Origin: Lichina pygmaea
Taxonomy: Eukaryota; Ascomycota; Lichinomycetes; Lichinales; Lichinaceae
NCBI GenBank assembly: GCA_963422465.1
Contig: OY730175.1
Coordinates: 1,984,001-2,048,000, forward strand
Length of the DNA: 64,000 nt
Direction: 5' to 3'
Numbering within the stretch: position 1 is the stretch's first letter; each line of letters starts with the position of its first letter. Position numbers and translations under genes: made by a program. Below are positions 47,892 to 59,900 of the stretch, in pieces. Under the pieces are notes generated by a model, which worked only from the letters and a program-made list of their open reading frames with translations, had not been told where the DNA came from and did no database searches.

Positions 47892-49153
47892 GTCGGTGTC
47901 GTCGATGGACGACCGCCCCACGAGCGCCGGCCAGAGCAGTGGCCGCGCCGCCGCCGAGGAGCACAAGATCGTCCTGCCCGCCGTCGCCATCTTTCTCGCC
48001 TCGACCCTCGAGTTTCTGGGCGAGCAGATCCTCTTGCTGGCGGCGCAGGCGTCTCTGCATCGTACGCATTCGAGGAAGCTCGACGGCGGCACGGTCGACG
48101 GAGGATCCGTCGCCGGCGACGCCGCCGACCGCTTGGTCGTCGAGGAGCACGACGTCGAGAAGATCGCCCTGAACGCGTCCTTGGGGAGGCTGTGGAGGTC
48201 TTGGAGGAAGCGGCTGCGATCTCCGTCCGCGTCCTTCTCCCGCTCGATATCCCGAGATTCGTTCTTCTCGAGACGCTCGCACCTTGGCCCTGGCCGATCG
48301 AGCCGACCGAGCAGCTTCGAGACGCTGGCGGCCTCGACGGCGGCGCATGAACGGTCGAGCCCCGCCTCGCTGACCGACGTGCCCGAGGAAGACGTCGCCG
48401 CCAACATCGCCCTGCCCATGTCCGACAACGACGTCGAGGAGATCGAGGTCCCGGGGGTCGCCGACGCGGACCACCGGTCTCGATTCGACCCTCGATACCG
48501 AGGGCCCGGTGGCGCACGGCGCCCGAGAAGTCTGACGGTGCTCACGGCCAAACCCCAGCACTACCGGACGTGGGACGACCTTGGACGACGGCGGCCGAGC
48601 GCGCGTCATGGCCGGTCTCACTCCATGCCATCGTTCCGTGGCGCTCGGGCCAGTCCGGGCCCAGACCAGTCTCCGGACGACGCAGCCTTCTTCACCCCTC
48701 GTCAATCTCCGGATCGGGCTCGGGGTCCCTCGGTGGACGACCTCCCTCACGCGCAGCAAGACGACGGCCGTGGCGACGAGCCCGCACCGGCGACAGATCC
48801 GGCCAGACGCCATCACGACCGGGTCGTCGCCGGCGGGGTTCCAGCAGATCAGGATGGTGCGGCCCGGGAACGAGAGACGAGTGCGCGGCGGTCCTCGCAG
48901 CACCACCCTTCGCCTTCGCCGTCCGACCGAGGACTCCGGTCAAACGATGCCGCGGACGGTCGCCGCCATCCCAAAGTGAAGCCGCTGGCGATCCTCGACG
49001 GTGGCGGCGTCCGGCGGCATCAGGCGGCGATGATCTCAGCGGACCGTCAGCCGGCGGCACCAGGGGCTCCTGCCAAAGAAAGCGCCCCGCCGGATGCCCA
49101 GGACGTCCGTTCGCTTTCCTCGGCGGACCAAGCCGGACTGCGCCCGTCGGCCG

Positions 49154-49196
<43 letters not shown>

Positions 49197-51924
49197 GTTG
49201 TCCCTGTCGTCGTCGTCGCAACCTGCTCGTCCGCACGCGAGCGCGCGGCTCGTCATCCGACCGGACGACGAAGCGGAGCAACAGGCGGATCCCAACGAGA
49301 TTGGTGTCGCGCATACGTCCAACGTGCCCGTGCTCGCTCCCCTGTCCGTCCCTGAAACCGCCGCGAAACGGTCGGGCACGACCCAGCTTCATCAGGCGAA
49401 CGAACCGCAGGCCATCGCCCGACAACCGAGTCGGCCGGAGATCGTTTTGGACACCCCACAAGGGCAAGGCAGCGAGCCTCCCGACCGACGGCAGCCGCGC
49501 TATCACCAGGACCCTCGGCGCCTGTCTCCCAAGCATGACGGTGCACACCCGCCCGCCGGCAGGTCCGGGGGCTCCGGCTCCGTCGACGCTCAGGGTGAGG
49601 TCTTGTCGCGGCCGCCGCCGCGAGGCGCAAGCATCGCACGGGCAAACTCTTCTCTCAACCCGCTCGAAGAGCTCACGGAGGACCTCCTGGACGACTCTGA
49701 CGACGTGTCGTTGTCGGCTGTCGCACACCGCGACGTAACAACGGACCCACCGGGCGTAAGGTCGGCCTCCCTCAAGGGCCGATCGCCCGGCTCGGGCTCG
49801 ATCAGATCGTCGCTGGTATCTCCGGAGATCAAGCACGCAAGCGGCGCTCGGCTCTCTGACCATCGTCGACCGCTGGCCTCGCCGACGACTGCCACCGCGG
49901 ACCGCGCTTCGGTACAGAGAGTGTATACGCCGCCAGCAACGCCCAACGAGGCTACGCCCAACAAGACCAGGAGGTCCGATAGCCTCAAGGGGCCCGGCTC
50001 GCCGCAGCTGGCGCACAAGATCAAAGGGGTGCTGGGACGGTCTCAGGACGATGCCGACAGAGCCTCACGCGCGGCACCGGCGTCGGTGGACGAAGACGAT
50101 CTGGTGGGGGCGCGGCCGAGCGTGCCACCCAAGACGCGGGATACCGAGAGGAGCTTCGAGGAGCTGATCCGGAGCGACGCGACCCTCCAGTTTACTCTGA
50201 CACCTCCAAGCATGCGCGACATGGACGTAAGTGCATCTTGCCCGAAGCGCGCGCGTGCCGTGCCCAACGCTCTGTCGCTGACTCGTCGCCGCAGGGAACC
50301 GTCCGGCGCACGGATGTCGTCGACTCCACCGGAACGGCGAAGAAAGCCGTTGGAGCCGACAAGCAGTCTCGCGTGTCGTCCCGGTCCGGTTCGTCTCTCG
50401 GCGGCGACCAGCTGGAGATTCGCAAGGACCAGCAGCACCAGCACCAGCAGCAAAAGCGGTCGAACTCGACTTCCACCAGCTCCCCGGATACGTCTGGCCT
50501 GTCCGCGGTGCGGCCGGGCGACGGCAGGGACTCTCTCGGGGGCGTCTCGCCGTCTTCGGCGCGGCACACGGCCATCCGGACGAGATCCGGAGGCCCCGTC
50601 GCCCGCGACGCTCGAACGGACGCAGGACCGTCGACCCAGTATTTCGCGGAGTTCATCCGCAAGACCGGTCCGAGCACGCCGATCGTCGGCCCAGGCTCCC
50701 ACCTGGCGCCTCTCCCGGCACGGAACCAGTCGCAGCCTTCAAAGTCGAGCCCGCTGTCGAGCGTCGGGGCTTTGGCGACGGCCGGTCGAAGGGCGGCCCC
50801 GAAGCCGTCTCGTGCGGGCGCCGCACCCCGGAAGGCCCGTCTGCAGGCACGGGAGCCGGTGACGTACCAGCGCAACGACACGTCGGACCTGGTCGACTTC
50901 ATCCGGCAGGGCCCGCCCGACGGCAAGCAATCCATCTCCAAGGCCATCGCTCCGTTCCGGACCACGATGGACTCGGACGACTTCACGTCCATAACCAACG
51001 GCAAGACGATCGAGGAGGCGGCGGCGACGTCGAGGTCGCCCTCCAGCACGCAGAACGGATCGACCATGTCACACGCGCTGTCGGTGCCTTCGTCCTACAC
51101 ATCCCAGGCGAGGCTGCTCGACGACTCGCCGGCCATGGTCCTCGACGACGACGACGCGCCGCCCATCCGACGAAAGCAGCGGCGCGTCAAGGACCCCTAC
51201 GCGATCGACTCGGACGACGACGACGACGGCGACGACGACGAAGACGACGACGACGATGACGACGACGACGACGATCTGCTCAACGGCGACGATGACGACA
51301 TCATCCCCGCCCGGAAGCCGCACCGCGAGGAAGAGAGTCTCATGGACTTTCTCCGCCGCGGGCCGCCGCCGTCGGTACAACAGGCCACTCCGGCGTCGTT
51401 GGATGGCGGTCTCAGAGGCGGCGCCAAGTCACTGCTGAAACGGGAGGCTCCGGGGTCGATCAAGAGCCGGTTCGGCCGGAACGAGACCAAGAAGCTTCCC
51501 CGAGGAGGCTCTCCCGCCAACGTGGCCTTCAGGCTGTCGGCGGCAGACGCACGGTCGTCGGGCAGCTCCTCCGTCGCCATCGACCCTCCGCGGCTCGCGC
51601 TGCAGGGGTCCGGCCGCGACGGCGGCTCGTTCCTGGACTTCCGCCAGGGACTCGGCGGCGCCGGCGCCGGCGCCGGCGCTGGCAGCGTGTCGGCGAGCCG
51701 AGCCGACAGCCCGTCAAACAGCACGACGCCGGTGGGCAGCAGGCTGGGATCGACGGCGGGTCTGCTCAGCGACGCCGACCGCGCCTCGGCGTCGTCGGGG
51801 GCGCCTCGTACGCCCCGCAAGCAGGGGCAGCCACGATCGGCCGAGGGAGAATACGAAGGCGCGAGCGCGCTCGCCGACTTCCTGAGGTCGTCCGAGCCTC
51901 CCAGCACGTCGAAGACGTCGACGA

Positions 51925-51970
<46 letters not shown>

Positions 51971-52088
51971 GCCCATATCGCCACGAAACACCACCGCCTC
52001 CTCGCCCCGGCCGCCGTCGCAGCACCCTCGCGAAGAAGGCGGCTTCTCCAGGATGTTCCGCAAGAAGAAAACGACCGCGATTGGATAA
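47242..52088 (+). CDS. Large fungal-specific low-complexity protein of unknown function
   Basis: Exons 47242-50226 and 50295-52088 are joined in phase 0 over a 68-nt GTAAGT/CAG intron, giving 1,592 residues. The first ~280 residues hold the only ordered part: PAYIVASAASQIITNVQEGV, LVNGFLDHLLYNFMGVARST, LGRLRAAIIEVLRPTLAREA, WDLDAVWRRTRLRCMVYSSL, an acidic (GAG/GAC)n-encoded tract, and VLPAVAIFLASTLEFLGEQI. I recall this block from unnamed Pezizomycotina proteins; it looks histone-fold-like in its helix pattern, but that is a guess. The remainder is Ser/Pro/Arg-rich and disordered. Short repeated motifs of the form DFhRxGPP recur in the last 500 residues (VDFIRQGPP, MDFLRRGPP, with weaker FAEFIRKTGP, ADFLRSSEPP), and the protein ends in a basic MFRKKKTTAIG. 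A 603-codon antisense frame is a GC-bias shadow. Confidence 0.75.
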
Positions 52089-55000
52089 GGACCGGCGTAA
52101 ACCGGCGGCTTGAACGATACCACCAGGTGGAAGGGGGATCTGCTTTCTTCTTCTCTGCGTCTCCTCTGCGTCTGCTCTCTTTCTCTTTCCCCCTTGGGTC
52201 ACGCTCTCCGTCAAATCTTTTCTCGTCCGCATCTTGGTTGTATCAGCTGATCATACGTCGACGGCTCACTTGGCTGAATGTGAATTGATGTAGATGTTCT
52301 CAATCATCTTCTTTGCTTCTCAACTTCCTCTCTCCCTCTCTCCTGCTCTTCCTCACCTCTGACCCCCTAGTCCGCTCATCACTCCATCCTCTGCTTCTGC
52401 GGTTGTTGCAAGAGAGGGGTAGAGCCATCTACCATCCCTCTCGCCATTGTGCCCGCCAACTTTCCCTACTTACGATGAACCAGCCGTGCACTTTTGTCTT
52501 TCCCAACGGCCGGACGAGCTCCCCGCTGGCCACCGCTCTTCTTCTACTATTACCAATATTACATGGGCACTACTTTCAAGTACAGAGCGCGGCAACCCCG
52601 GCCGCTCCTTCCGTTTGGTTCTGCGTCGTCTCATCCTGGTCGAACTACGCACGTCGCCATCTTGTCCTTCCCCTCCTCCTCCTCCTCCTCCTCCTCCTCC
52701 TCCTGGCTTCTGAGAAGCTTGACCTTTCCACCACCACCTGTATCATGCTGCTTGTTGGGTGCTACTCTTTTTCTCTCCGCCCGCTTTTGTTGCCTGCTGC
52801 TTGTCCCGCACTGTACATACGTCCCTTTCCTCCGACTATCGGCGTCGTCGCAGCACGATGAGTGCTCGTCCCTTTCGTTCTTGCACGTGCTTGGTGGAGC
52901 CTGAAAGTTCCAAAGCCCGAGAAAGGGCCCTTTCATCGTTTGTTATCTTCATGGAGACGAGGTCATTGGATATCACGGTCATCTCTCGCCCGAGTCCACG
53001 TGCGCGCTGATCAATCCATCCATCGTTCTCGGATTTTCTATCAACATGTATACTCTTGGACTCGAGTGGATTCGTCGACCTTGGAAACTGCTACGACGAT
53101 GGGTCGATTGGGTTGCAGCCCAGCGGTCGCGGTACAGAACCTACCTTAGCCATCAGATGGGACATGATCAGACAAATGACAATCGTTTCGACCCATGAGC
53201 ACGTCTGGTGTGTGTGTCCTCAGCTCCTCGACGTGTCGAAGCCAATTCGGCTCCGTGAGCCACAGGTGGCGGAGGCCAATGCCTCGGAGAATGTACCAAT
53301 ACTGACTGACCGTTACGGTACCGTAGGGTACGGGCGGTACGGTAGGTCTCCGCCGTCGGGCTCCGTCGCACAGCGTCGATCTCGGCCCACAGGTACGGTA
53401 GGTCTAAGGAGTCCACGCTTTCGAGCTGGGGCGATGCAATGATGGGAATGCGTGATGCCCTTTTTCTGGATCTTTCGTGTGACCTCAGCCAGGTGCGGGA
53501 CTCGAGCGGCCTTCTGGACGATTACGGATCGATCACGACAAAGCTCCGCAAGTGGACTGGCAAACTGCTCAGCATGCCGGCCCGAGTGCGAGATTCACGA
53601 TCATCCGGAGCGACAGCTTTGGCCCCCGCGCAGAAGGACAGCACGTCTTGTCTACCGAGCAGCAGGGCTCTAAAGGGCGTTAAACGAATGGGGTCTATGA
53701 GTCGTCAAGGCCAGTGAGTTCGTCACCTCACCTCACCACCGCCAAGCTGTCGTCGTTCTTGCCTGTTGTGATCATCCGTTCGAGCATTCCGGGAAACGCT
53801 CGCTTTTGTTGGCTTCTGTCATGTTGTCGTCAAGTCTCGGGTTGATGAATGTCGGCCTTGAAGTTGTTACTACAGGGGTGCCACTGGTGTCGGACGACTC
53901 AAATGGCTTTGTCGACTGCGTCCGGAAGATATTGAAGGCCCCTGATGTGGCACGGCGGGTGACATCACCCGCCTATTCTACCTAGGCAGATGACGAGAAG
54001 GTTCAGTATGCTCCAACAGGGTCAAGCTTGGCGATCCACGGGCTAACAGCATGTCTCGCCAGGCATGGCCAATTCACGGCCCTCGTTGCATGTAAGGCGG
54101 GGGCGGAGGAAGTAGGCTCCTTGGTAAGCTGCTCCCAGAGAACGGGACGAAAGACAGTAGTACGCAGCGGCGGCCAACAATACTGTCTGTCGTTGCATGC
54201 CCTCGCAACGGTCGCTGGTCCACGGCCACGATATACGACTCCTTTGCTCAGCAGAGATCTGCTCGGTGAAGCTGACTCTGCCCTCCAAAAATAGGTTTGG
54301 TATTTATCTGCGCCACATCGACTGCGTTGTTTCAGGCGATGGCGTGCATCCAACATTCAACATGGGCGGGAGGTCCGGTTCGGCGCTCTATGTGCAGTTC
54401 TTGGCACATAAGATCGGACCTTGGTTGGTATAACATGTCCCACCGATGGCCTGTCCCGTCTCGTAGGGACTGGCGGCTTCAACACGATGATGCGAGCCTT
54501 GGAAATGACTGCCGACCACAACCTCTCGGCAAAGATTGTTGCCCCGGACAGCAAGACCGTCACAACCTTGCCCACCTCGCGTCCGCATCTATCCTGGCTG
54601 ATCCGAGATGGCGACGGAACTATGTACAGCACAAGATCGTCGCCGAGTTCACGTATAGCTGCCTTCATCTCGAATCCTTCCTCTTCTTCTTCTTCTTCTT
54701 CTCCTCCTTCTCCTTCTTCTCCGGAAAGAGGCGCAAATCCGGTTTGACGTCGTCGAGGGCCCTCCTCAGAACAGACTCGTCGCCAGACGAAGGAGTCCAC
54801 TTTGTGGGCGAATGTCTGAAAGAATAGAGTGCGGGGTCTCGGTCGGTATTCGAGCGTGTCAGCAGAACAGCTTTGCGGGACTGTCGACGCATCTAGTCAG
54901 CTTACCATCGGGCCAGCCTAAGCCGAGTGTCAGGGCCAACCGCCGTAACCGCATAAATTACTGATGATTCGCGCCTCTCCAGTAACGTGATCGAGGAAAT

Positions 55001-56997
55001 GTCCAATCTGACGACCCAACTCCCACTCTGCCACTCACCAACTATCCTTCCGAACCCGGGTCATGCCCATCAAGGATGGTGGCCAACAGCTTCGGCGCGA
55101 AGACAAGTGCGGGCTCTCCTTTCCGTTGCAGCCATCACCCGCGTGGCCTTGGTCTCGGGATGCGAACGGCAGGGGGATGAGTCGTGCTTCCATCTCCAAG
55201 GACTGTTGGCTCTTGCAACTGATTACTTTCGTCAAGTTTCTGTTCGAACTTCGGAGGCGTTGGGGAGGGATTCGGCCGTGGCGGCTCTGCACGTACTGTA
55301 AGGCTGGCCCTACCGCGGGATCGGGACCTTTGGTCGTCATATACCGTACCGGTACGGTGGATACGTACGTCCATGGTATCATGGGGGTTTGTGGGCTTCT
55401 AACATATTCTTTGACGTTCATCTTGTGGACAATGCCCTCTTTGGAGCCTTGGGTTGCCTCCACCGTAAAGTGTTCAATGTGGTGGATCGCGATCTAATCA
55501 GATCTTGATAAGATAGACCGGAAAGGTACTGGTATCGTACGGAGTACATCGCTTAGCCAAGCCTGTAGGGCTGACTAAGCAGATCACGCGCAGCCACACC
55601 TATATAGTACGGTACGACGTGTTGGGCTACGTAGTGCCCAACACGGTACTGTAGCCTCTTGGCTTGACCGACTGCGCGTGATGTACGTATGTACTCCGTA
55701 CATACGTACCTACTCGCGCAAATGTTCGTACGCCCGCGACACTGTACGAGGTAGGGTCCTCTTCAACTCCACGTACATACGTCATCCTTTGCTTGGGTGA
55801 GAAAGTACGACCACGGTGGTTGAAGTGTTTCTCAAGCAGTGACCGTACCAATGTAATCGGATTCTTCACGTCACGGCTAAATCCTGGTACGAAATACTCC
55901 GTACGGTACGTAACGTACGAGGGGGCTATGGTAGGTAACATAATTTTACTCCGTACCGAGGTACTGTAATAGATCCAACGCAACCACCGTCAACGGCGAA
56001 GTTCGCGAGACAACGTTCCCACCCTCAGGAACCGCGAGTCTCAGGCGTGGCCGAGGGTAGTTCGTGCTACGCAGATTGCATACGGTATAGGCTGATATTT
56101 GGTTCACTTAGGCTCTTCGGCCACAGGAAAGCTACCGTAACACCGGCGCTGAGCTGAGCACAGTTTCACCGGGCCGCAGTCTCGAGAAAACCCCCGAAGA
56201 GAACCGGAGGACCGAGGCAAATCCTGCGTTTGGGATCCCAGTTGGCAAGAAGTTCTTGCTCAGCAGATCCAATGAGGCTAATGCAAGGCACCCATCCCGT
56301 CGATCGGGGCCATGTTCTGTTGCACCAGGGAATATCCAATGTCGACACGTGTCTCCGGCAGCGAGCTTGTGGCAGGGACCCGTCCAGGCGCGGAGCCTGG
56401 TCGAGTCGGGACGAGAATAGCGGACTGCGATATCCCCTGGCGATCTACAACGGCCACGGCGAGCTGGCTGAACCGTGCCCGCAGTTGAGTGGTCTGGCAT
56501 TTGTCATCTGTATCTCCAGGAGGCCTTGTTGCGTGTGCGATGGCATCTCAGCTTACCGCGGTTCTCTTGCTTAGGGTGGGGGGAAGGGCTTGGTTGGATT
56601 GGAGTGGGAGCTTTCCACCTCCTCCGTGCCTCGCCGGATCGACGAGACAGCCCTTCCAGGGGGTTGCCTCTGGATGTGATGGCATCCAGCGTTGACGCCG
56701 CCCGTTTGGGGATGGTCGTCCGCTGGGGGCCGTCGCTGACAGGAGCTACCCTTGACCGTGCTCTCCGCCGACAGGAGGGGCACATGGGATGGGCTGTTGG
56801 TTGAATCGACGTATATAGGAGCCAATTCCACCGCTTTTCAAGACCTCACTGCCTTCGTTGTACCCGACGAATGATCCGAACGCTGTGACTTTGGACGACG
56901 TTCTCTCCTACCTCCCGCGACCCGACACGCACCGACAGAGAACTTAGACGCCAGGCTTCTTGCAACGCTTCCTTGACCCCGAGAGTCGCCCGACACG
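52089..56997. other. 4.9 kb gene-poor interval upstream of the PKS
   Basis: The frames here are short, overlap on both strands and have no conserved motifs or consistent splice sites. Notable pieces: (CTC/TCC)n at 52673-52703, GTACGG-rich stretches (53300-53420 and 55530-55920), and a (TCT)n stretch at 54670-54725. 53870-54830 has moderately coding-like composition in fragments and may be a decayed gene, unidentified. The right end should contain the PKS promoter. Confidence 0.45.
56812..56817 (+). promoter_or_regulatory. TATA-like box upstream of the PKS
   Basis: TATATA lies about 180 bp before the PKS start codon, a plausible distance for a fungal core promoter with a ~100-nt leader. Confidence 0.35.
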
Positions 56998-59900
56998 ATG
57001 CCGGCAGCGACTACGGATCAGGCCCGCGCGACCGGCGGTGGCGGCGACGCCGACCCCGCCGCCATCGTCGGTTTCGCATGTCGGGTCCCGGGGGCGATGA
57101 ACCCGAGCAAGCTTTGGGAGAACATCGAGACGCAGAAGGATGTGCAGAGGAAGATGCCGCGCGAGAGATACAACGTCGACGCGTACTATCATCCTGACGG
57201 CACCAACAAGGGAACCGTCCGTGGCCGTCTCTTCGCTCTGCGATGTGTTTGATATCGGGGCCAAGGCTGACGCCAAGGACCCACAGACGAATGCTCGGTA
57301 TGGCTACTTCCTCGAGCAGGACCTTGCCGATTTCGACGCCGGCTTCTTCAGCATCTCCGGGAAGGAGGCCGAAGCTATGGATCCGCAGCAGCGTCTTCTG
57401 CTCGAGGTGGTCTATGAAGCCTTGGAGAATGGTATGTCAGAGATGGCCTGCATCGCACACCTTCCGACTCGAGACTCCCGCTGATCGGTGCTGCTTGCAC
57501 GATAAACAGCCGGCATCACGATGGCCGAGATCAGCGGATCCCAGACGGCGGTGTACTGTGGCAGCTTCACCAACGACTACGACGCCATGATCACCAAAGA
57601 CTTGGAGTACTACCCGAAGTACACGGTCACCGGCAAGTGTTCGGTATTCCATACGAGCGCTAGATCTGGCTCCTGACATTCATTCCTTCAGGCACCGGCA
57701 GGTCCATCTTGGCGAACAGGATCTCGTACTTCTACAACTTGCATGGGCCAAGCCTCACCATTGATACTGCCTGCTCGTCCTCGCTCGTAGGCTTCCATTT
57801 GGGCAACCAATCGCTGAAGAGCGACGAGTCAGAAATGGTGTGTATCCAAGATGCGAATCATAAAGTCCGGCCTTGAACCCACGGCTGACTTGGACGGATC
57901 AGTGTATCGTCGTTGGGTCTGCATTGCATTTCGATTCCAACATCTTCATCACCATGACCGATCTTGGAATGCTCTCGACCGATGGACGTTGCCGCACTTT
58001 CGATGCCGCCGGATCCGGCTACGTTCGGGGCGAGGGCATCTGCGCCGTCGTCCTGAAGCGCTCCAGCCGGGCCGAGGCTGACGGCGACACCATCCGAGCA
58101 GTTGTTCGGGCCACCGGTGCCAACCACGACGGCAGGAAGCAGGGCATCACCCTCCCGGCGCCCGAGGCTCAGGAGGCGCTCATCCGTCGTACGTATCGCG
58201 ATGCCGGCCTCAACGCTGCCGACACCCAGTACTTCGAGGCGCATGGCACCGGCACGGCAGCAGGTGATCCTCGCGAGACGCAAGCGATCGGTGCCTTCTT
58301 CGCCGAGTCGCGCCAGCAGCCTCTGATCGTTGGTTCCATCAAGTCCAACATCGGCCATCTCGAAGGAGCTTCCGGTCTGGCCGGCTTGATCAAGACTACC
58401 ATGGCCTTGGACCGGGCCCAGATCCCACCCAACATGCACTTCAACAATCCGAACCCGAACATCGACTTCGAGAACTGGAAGATCCAGGTGCCGACCAAGA
58501 CGATGGACTGGCCAGCCTGTGATGGACCACGACGCGCGAGCATCAACTCCTTCGGCTACGGCGGCACCAACGCTCACGTCGTCCTGGATGCCTACGTGCC
58601 GCCGAAGCCGGTCATCAAGGCCCTGCCTGCCTGCGACACGACCGAGACGCCGGCCGTCTCTGGTCGATCCTACATCGTTCCCCTATCTGCTCACTCCCAG
58701 AACGCAGGTAAGTTACTGGCGACGAGCTTTGCTGACTATCTCAAGAGTTCCACCGACGCCAAGGTCTTGGATCTGGCGTACACCCTCAGCACCAGGCGAT
58801 CCATGCATCGCTACCGTTCGTTTGCCGTCGGCGACTGCCGCGAGACGCTCATTAAGGATCTGCTGACACCGCCGCCATCGGCGGCCTGGGGTCCCGCCGA
58901 GGACGTCAAGCCGCGACTGGGCTTCGTCTTCACCGGCCAAGGGGCTCAATGGTTCGCCATGGGCCGCCAGCTGATTGAACAATCCCCTCTTTTCAGGCAA
59001 ACCCTGCAGCGTTGCGACGATGTCCTCGGGCGTCTTCCCGATGCTCCGGATTGGTCTGTTATCGGTACGTTTGATCTCGCCCTCACTCTTCACCATCTGT
59101 TTTCCCCACGTGTAGAAAGGTGTTGAAGACCGATGACGCCAATTCTGTCTCTACTCAGATGAACTTCACAAGACAAAGGAGACTACGCGACTGGCCGAGA
59201 CGAAATTCTCGCAGCCCATCTGCACGGCCTTGCAGCTCTCCATCGTGGACCAACTCGCGGCCTGGGGCATCACTCCGTCCGCCACAGTGGGCCATTCGTC
59301 CGGCGAGATGGGTGCCGCCTACGCTGCTGGCATCCTCTCGTTTGAAAATGCCATCATCGCCGCCTACTACCGCGGCCTTTACATGTCCAACGGCTCCTCG
59401 GACGCCACGAGCGCTCGTGGGGCGATGATGGCGGTCGGTTTGACCGAGCCAGAGGCTTCCGCAGAGTTGGCGCCCTACAAGGGACGCGCAGGCATCGCCG
59501 CCGTCAACAGCCCTTCGAGCATCACCCTTTCTGGCGACGAAGATGCCATCGTCGAGATCAAAGAGAAGCTCACCGCCAGAAAGGTCTTCGCTCGTCAGCT
59601 CCAGGTCGCTCAAGCCTTCCACTCTCACCACATGTTCCCGCTTGCACCGGGTTACAGAAGCGCGCTCGAAAACCACAAGACTTTTGCGGGCGAGCCGGCG
59701 AAGCATCGGATGTTCTCCAGCGTCACGGCTCGAGTTGCAGACCACCGCAAGATGGGCGCCGACTACTGGGTCGCCAACATGACGGGTACGGTCAGGTTCT
59801 CTGATGCCCTTACCGGTATCCTCTTGGACGATACGGATCAGAAGAACATCGATGTGCTCCTCGAGATTGGCCCTCACGCGGCCCTGAAGGGCCCTGCGAG

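Noticed and set aside
47095-48906. 603-codon minus-strand frame
   Set aside because: Antisense to the conserved N-terminal block of the 1,592-residue protein. Its long Val tract is just the complement of the (GAC)n repeat.
52313-52861. 182-codon Leu/Pro-rich plus frame
   Set aside because: Composition follows (CTC/TCC)n repeats, and overlapping frames on both strands are equally open. No signal of coding constraint.
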